A stretch of DNA of 7,234 bases from Nitrospinota bacterium (GTDB lineage Bacteria; Tectomicrobia; Entotheonellia; J063), in assembly GCA_003696125.1 (NCBI GenBank), contig RFHZ01000662.1:1-7234 (forward strand). The letters run 5' to 3'. Each line of letters starts with the position of its first letter. The stretch's first letter is position 1. Below the pieces are notes generated by a model. That model ran no database searches. It worked only from the letters and a program-made list of their open reading frames with translations, and was not told the origin of the DNA. Below, one piece after another: positions 4,325 to 7,234 of the stretch. The translations under genes and the position numbers were made by a program.

Positions 4325-6010
4325 ATGGCCAAGCGAGGCAAGATAACGGGAAGTCATCTGATCGGTCGGGCGCTTAAACTGGAGGGGGTACATAACATCT
4401 TTACCCTGGCCGGAGATCATATCCTGCCGGTGTTGGATGTCATGGCAGACATGGACTTCCGCTTCATCGATACGCGTCATGAACAGGCGGCCGCACATAT
4501 GGCCGATGCCTGGGGACGCATCACCGGCCAGCCAGGGGTCTGTATGTACACGACTCCTGGTTTTGCCAACGCGCTCCCAGGACTGGCCCATGCCCTGCAC
4601 AGCGAAAGCCCGCTTATTTCCATCAGCGGATCGGCCGATCTGGCCGAACTGGGACGTGGTGCCATGCAGGAGTTTGATCAGATCGGTGCGGCCAAGCCGT
4701 TAACCAAGGCTGCCTGGATGGTGTGCGATGCGCGCCGTATCCCGGAGTCTATCGCCCGCGCCATGCGCATAGCGCTGAGTGGACGCCGTGGACCGGTGCA
4801 TCTGACCATCCCGATCGATGTGCAGGAACAGGAGGTGGATGAGGAGGAGGTCGTCTTCTACCAGCCGGCTGAGTACCGGGCTGAGGAGCGGGTCTTTGCC
4901 GACTCGCGACTCATCCAGCAGGCCATCCACCTGTTGCACCAGGCGCAGCGTCCCTTCCTCATCGCCGGCACGCCGGCCGGGTATGCTGCCTCGGGTGAGC
5001 TGTTACAGCGCTTCATCGAGCTGACCCACCTTCCCCTGTTCACCGATGGCCTGGCCCGGGGGCTGGTCTCTGATGAGCATCCCCTCTGCTTCGGGTTTTT
5101 TGAACGGGGACTCAACCGGGCTGCCCGCCTGCTGGCCGAGGCGGATGTGGTCTTGCTGTTGGGCCGCAAGCAGGATTATACCATCAGCTATACCTTCCCG
5201 CCCGCCGTTGCTGCTGATGCCCGGATCATCCAGATCGATCCCTCACCAATAGAGATCGGCCGCAACCGGGGGGTGGCGGTCGGTATTGTCGGGGATATCC
5301 AGGCGGTACTGGAACAGTTGATAGCAGAAGCATCGCGGTTGACCTGGAAACCGCTCCCCTGGCTCCAGAAGCTACAGGCAGCGCGGGAAGAGCAGCGGGA
5401 GTGGTTAGAGAGCCTGGCCAAACCGGAGATTCCCATGCACGCCATGTACGTGCACAAGACCCTGTCCAGCTTCCTGCGTCCTGACGATTATCTCTGCTTT
5501 GACGGGGGAGATTTCTGCCACTTCGGTCGCGCCTTTCATCCGGCTACCCAGGTCCGCGGCTGGTGGTACGTGCAACCGCTCGGTATGCTCGGTGCAGCCC
5601 TGCCTACCGCCATAACGCTGAAGCTTGCCCATCCGGAATCCCGGGTGGTCATGTGCAGCGGGGACGGGGCCTTCGGTTTCAATGCCATGGAATTCGATAC
5701 CGCTGTCCGACACCATCTGCCGGTGGTGGCCATTCTGGGAAACGATGCGGCCTGGGGCATCGACCGCCAGATTCAGCTCGCCCTCTACCAGCGACCGGTG
5801 GCTACCGACCTGTTGCAGAGCCGGTACGATCAGGTGGTCCAGGGATTAGGAGGACACGGGGAGTTCGTGGAGCGGCCGGAAGACCTGGCTCCTGCCCTGG
5901 AACGGGCCTTTGCCTCTGGAAAACCGGCTCTGGTCAACGTGGTCGTGCAACGTGCCATCAGTCCCCGGGCAGAAGCGGCCATTGCCCGGCGTCGCCAGAA
6001 ACGGCGATGA
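4325..6010 (+). CDS. Thiamine diphosphate-dependent enzyme, acetolactate synthase large-subunit-like
   Basis: A 561-residue enzyme with the three-domain ThDP fold shared by acetolactate synthase, 2-hydroxyacyl-CoA lyase and related decarboxylases/carboligases. The N-terminal pyrimidine-binding domain (about 7-175) has the catalytic glutamate Glu53 in DTRHEQAAAHMADAWG and the GRGAMQEFDQ segment (110-119). The central domain (about 190-340) includes ADVVLLLGRKQDY and IIQIDPSP. The C-terminal pyrophosphate domain has PLGMLGAALPTAI (418-430) and the ThDP/Mg motif starting at GDG 446-448, ending in LGNDAAWG (471-478). Asp447 is the first metal ligand. The position 27 residues on, normally the second Asn of NN, is Asp474. 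The C-terminus is a basic tail (RRRQKRR). The ATG at 4325 follows AAGGAGGT (4313-4320), a near-perfect ribosome binding site; the open frame upstream is promoter DNA. No small regulatory subunit gene (IlvN/IlvH) is adjacent, so true branched-chain biosynthesis is unlikely. It is probably cotranscribed with the fumarase 66 bases downstream. The reaction is not certain. Confidence 0.85.
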   Translation: MAKRGKITGSHLIGRALKLEGVHNIFTLAGDHILPVLDVMADMDFRFIDTRHEQAAAHMADAWGRITGQPGVCMYTTPGFANALPGLAHALHSESPLISISGSADLAELGRGAMQEFDQIGAAKPLTKAAWMVCDARRIPESIARAMRIALSGRRGPVHLTIPIDVQEQEVDEEEVVFYQPAEYRAEERVFADSRLIQQAIHLLHQAQRPFLIAGTPAGYAASGELLQRFIELTHLPLFTDGLARGLVSDEHPLCFGFFERGLNRAARLLAEADVVLLLGRKQDYTISYTFPPAVAADARIIQIDPSPIEIGRNRGVAVGIVGDIQAVLEQLIAEASRLTWKPLPWLQKLQAAREEQREWLESLAKPEIPMHAMYVHKTLSSFLRPDDYLCFDGGDFCHFGRAFHPATQVRGWWYVQPLGMLGAALPTAITLKLAHPESRVVMCSGDGAFGFNAMEFDTAVRHHLPVVAILGNDAAWGIDRQIQLALYQRPVATDLLQSRYDQVVQGLGGHGEFVERPEDLAPALERAFASGKPALVNVVVQRAISPRAEAAIARRRQKRR

Positions 6011-6076
6011 ACAGAAGGGAACGCATGCAGAATATAGGGAAGACAGCCTGCCTTATCTATGAAGGAGGAGACAAGA

Positions 6077-7234
6077 ATGGTAGAGTTTCGCTATCAAGAG
6101 ATCTTTGAGCAGGGTGAGGATACGACCCCATACCGTAAGCTTACCGATGAGTATATCTCTACCTCCGAGTTTGAAGGACGGGAGATCCTGAAGGTGGCGC
6201 CCGAAGCGCTCACCCTTCTTGCCCGGGAGGCGATGGATGATGTGTCTCATCTCTTCCGGTCCAGCCATCTCCAGCAACTGGCCAAAATCCTGGAGGACCC
6301 TGAAGCCTCGGACAACGACCGCTTCGTGGCCCTGGAACTCTTGAAGAACGCCAACATCGCGGCGGCTCGTGTCCTGCCGAGTTGCCAGGATACAGGAACA
6401 GCCATCGTGATCGGGCACAAGGGAGAAAATGTCTTCACCGGTGGTAACGACGCCGAAGCCCTCTCTTACGGGATCTACCAGACCTACCAGACGCGCAACC
6501 TGCGCTACTCGCAGATGGCTCCCCTCGATATGTACACCGAGAAGAACACCGGCACCAACCTGCCGGCACAGATCGAGATCTATGCCGAGCCGGGAAACGA
6601 GTACCGCTTCCTGTTTATCGCCAAAGGAGGGGGATCGGCGAACAAGACCTTCCTCTATCAGGAGACCAAGGCACTCCTGAATCCGGAATCCCTTCTCAAC
6701 TTTATCGCCGAAAAGCTCCACTCCATCGGCACCGCCGCCTGCCCGCCGTATCACCTGGCCCTTGTCATCGGGGGAATGTCGGCCGAGTTTACCTTGAAGA
6801 CGGTGAAGCTCGCCAGTACCCGCTACCTGGATAACCTCCCCACTACGGGTAACGAGCTGGGACGTGCCTTCCGCGATCTCGATCTGGAGGAGAAGATCCA
6901 CAAGCTCTGTGCAGACACCGGGATCGGGGCCCAGTTCGGGGGAAAATATTTTGCCCTTGATGTGCGGGTGATTCGCCTGCCCCGTCACGGCGCCTCCTGT
7001 CCGGTCGGCCTGGGGGTCTCATGCTCGGCGGATCGCCAGATCCTGGGTAAGATCACCAGGGAGGGAATCTTCCTGGAACAGCTCGAAACCAATCCTGCCC
7101 GCTATCTCCCGGAGATTACCGCCGAGGAGCTGGGAGGAAAAGCGGTGGAGATCAACCTCCGTCGCCCCATGCCGGAAATCCTGGCCGAGTTACGCAAGCA
7201 CCCGGTGGCTACCCGCCTTTCGCTGACCGGACCG
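6077..7234 (+). CDS. fumA: Class I fumarate hydratase, fused alpha-beta type (3' end cut by window)
   Basis: The frame stays open from the ATG at 6077 to the window edge: 386 codons with no stop. It encodes the oxygen-sensitive [4Fe-4S] class I fumarase, which interconverts fumarate and malate in the cytoplasm. Three cluster cysteines are expected from E. coli FumA (105, 224, 318). Here Cys103 (PSCQDTGTA), Cys222 (GTAACPPYH) and Cys316 (GVSCSADR) keep the same spacing. Other marks are [13 protein letters not shown] (157-169), AKGGGSANK (182-190), [11 protein letters not shown] (282-292) and [14 protein letters not shown] (300-313). The alpha domain runs to about 350 and the beta domain begins near [20 protein letters not shown] (355-374). 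FumA-type proteins are about 550 residues, so roughly 150 are missing. GGAGGAG (6064-6070) lies six bases before the start. Relatives of this family include mesaconase and tartrate dehydratase, so the symbol rests on family resemblance. Confidence 0.93.
   Translation, partial: MVEFRYQEIFEQGEDTTPYRKLTDEYISTSEFEGREILKVAPEALTLLAREAMDDVSHLFRSSHLQQLAKILEDPEASDNDRFVALELLKNANIAAARVLPSCQDTGTAIVIGHKGENVFTGGNDAEALSYGIYQTYQTRNLRYSQMAPLDMYTEKNTGTNLPAQIEIYAEPGNEYRFLFIAKGGGSANKTFLYQETKALLNPESLLNFIAEKLHSIGTAACPPYHLALVIGGMSAEFTLKTVKLASTRYLDNLPTTGNELGRAFRDLDLEEKIHKLCADTGIGAQFGGKYFALDVRVIRLPRHGASCPVGLGVSCSADRQILGKITREGIFLEQLETNPARYLPEITAEELGGKAVEINLRRPMPEILAELRKHPVATRLSLTGP

Noticed and set aside
6025-6108. 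A possible 27-residue peptide ([15 protein letters not shown] start) before and into the fumarase gene
   Set aside because: AGAAGGGA lies four bases before its ATG, but it overlaps the fumarase start by 32 bases in another frame, has no leader-peptide features such as repeated regulatory codons, and is short enough to be chance.
6053-6988. A 311-codon minus-strand open frame opposite the fumarase
   Set aside because: It is in codon register with the fumarase gene, whose cluster cysteines and motifs are all present on the plus strand. The antisense product resembles no family.

Overview
This window looks like a bacterial chromosome segment of moderate-to-high GC content, with A/T-richer gaps between genes. 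It holds five protein genes, and the two at the edges are cut off. Strong Shine-Dalgarno sequences, sigma70-like promoter hexamers, a Sec-type signal peptide on the binding protein and a two-permease peptide-type ABC transporter fit a free-living heterotrophic bacterium. No taxonomic marker is present. The mix of genes (family 5 binding protein, acyl-CoA dehydrogenase, acetolactate-synthase-like ThDP enzyme, fused class I fumarase) would suit metabolically broad environmental lineages such as Desulfobacterota, NC10, Rokubacteria or Tectomicrobia, but this is only a guess.

Layout: (1) 1-184, minus strand, is the N-terminus of an acyl-CoA dehydrogenase. (2) 185-465 is a divergent promoter region with back-to-back TTGACA boxes, a 10-bp direct repeat spaced 22 bp and a leader hairpin that could hide a ribosome binding site. 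(3) 466-4057, plus strand, is a three-gene transporter operon: periplasmic substrate-binding protein, DppB-type permease and DppC-type permease. Small hairpins lie in both intercistronic gaps. No ATPase gene follows. (4) 4058-4324 is a regulatory gap with a weak hairpin, a C-rich/G-poor tract that could support Rho termination, three copies of a CTATACcACCGG element in alternating orientation, and two candidate promoters. (5) 4325-6010 encodes a ThDP-dependent acetolactate-synthase-like enzyme. (6) 6077 to the window end encodes most of a fused class I [4Fe-4S] fumarate hydratase, probably cotranscribed with the ThDP enzyme.

Working picture (inference): the locus looks like a catabolic island. 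A solute is imported by a family 5 ABC system that must borrow or share ATPases, and carbon is processed by a ThDP carboligase/lyase, a hydratase and, in the divergent unit, an acyl-CoA dehydrogenase. The substrate cannot be read from the sequence. The most notable points are the repeated operator-like elements before the ThDP gene, the transporter without ATPases, and an Asn-to-Asp change at the expected metal-ligand position of the ThDP enzyme. I did not find evidence of a mobile element, CRISPR array, RNA gene or defence system.
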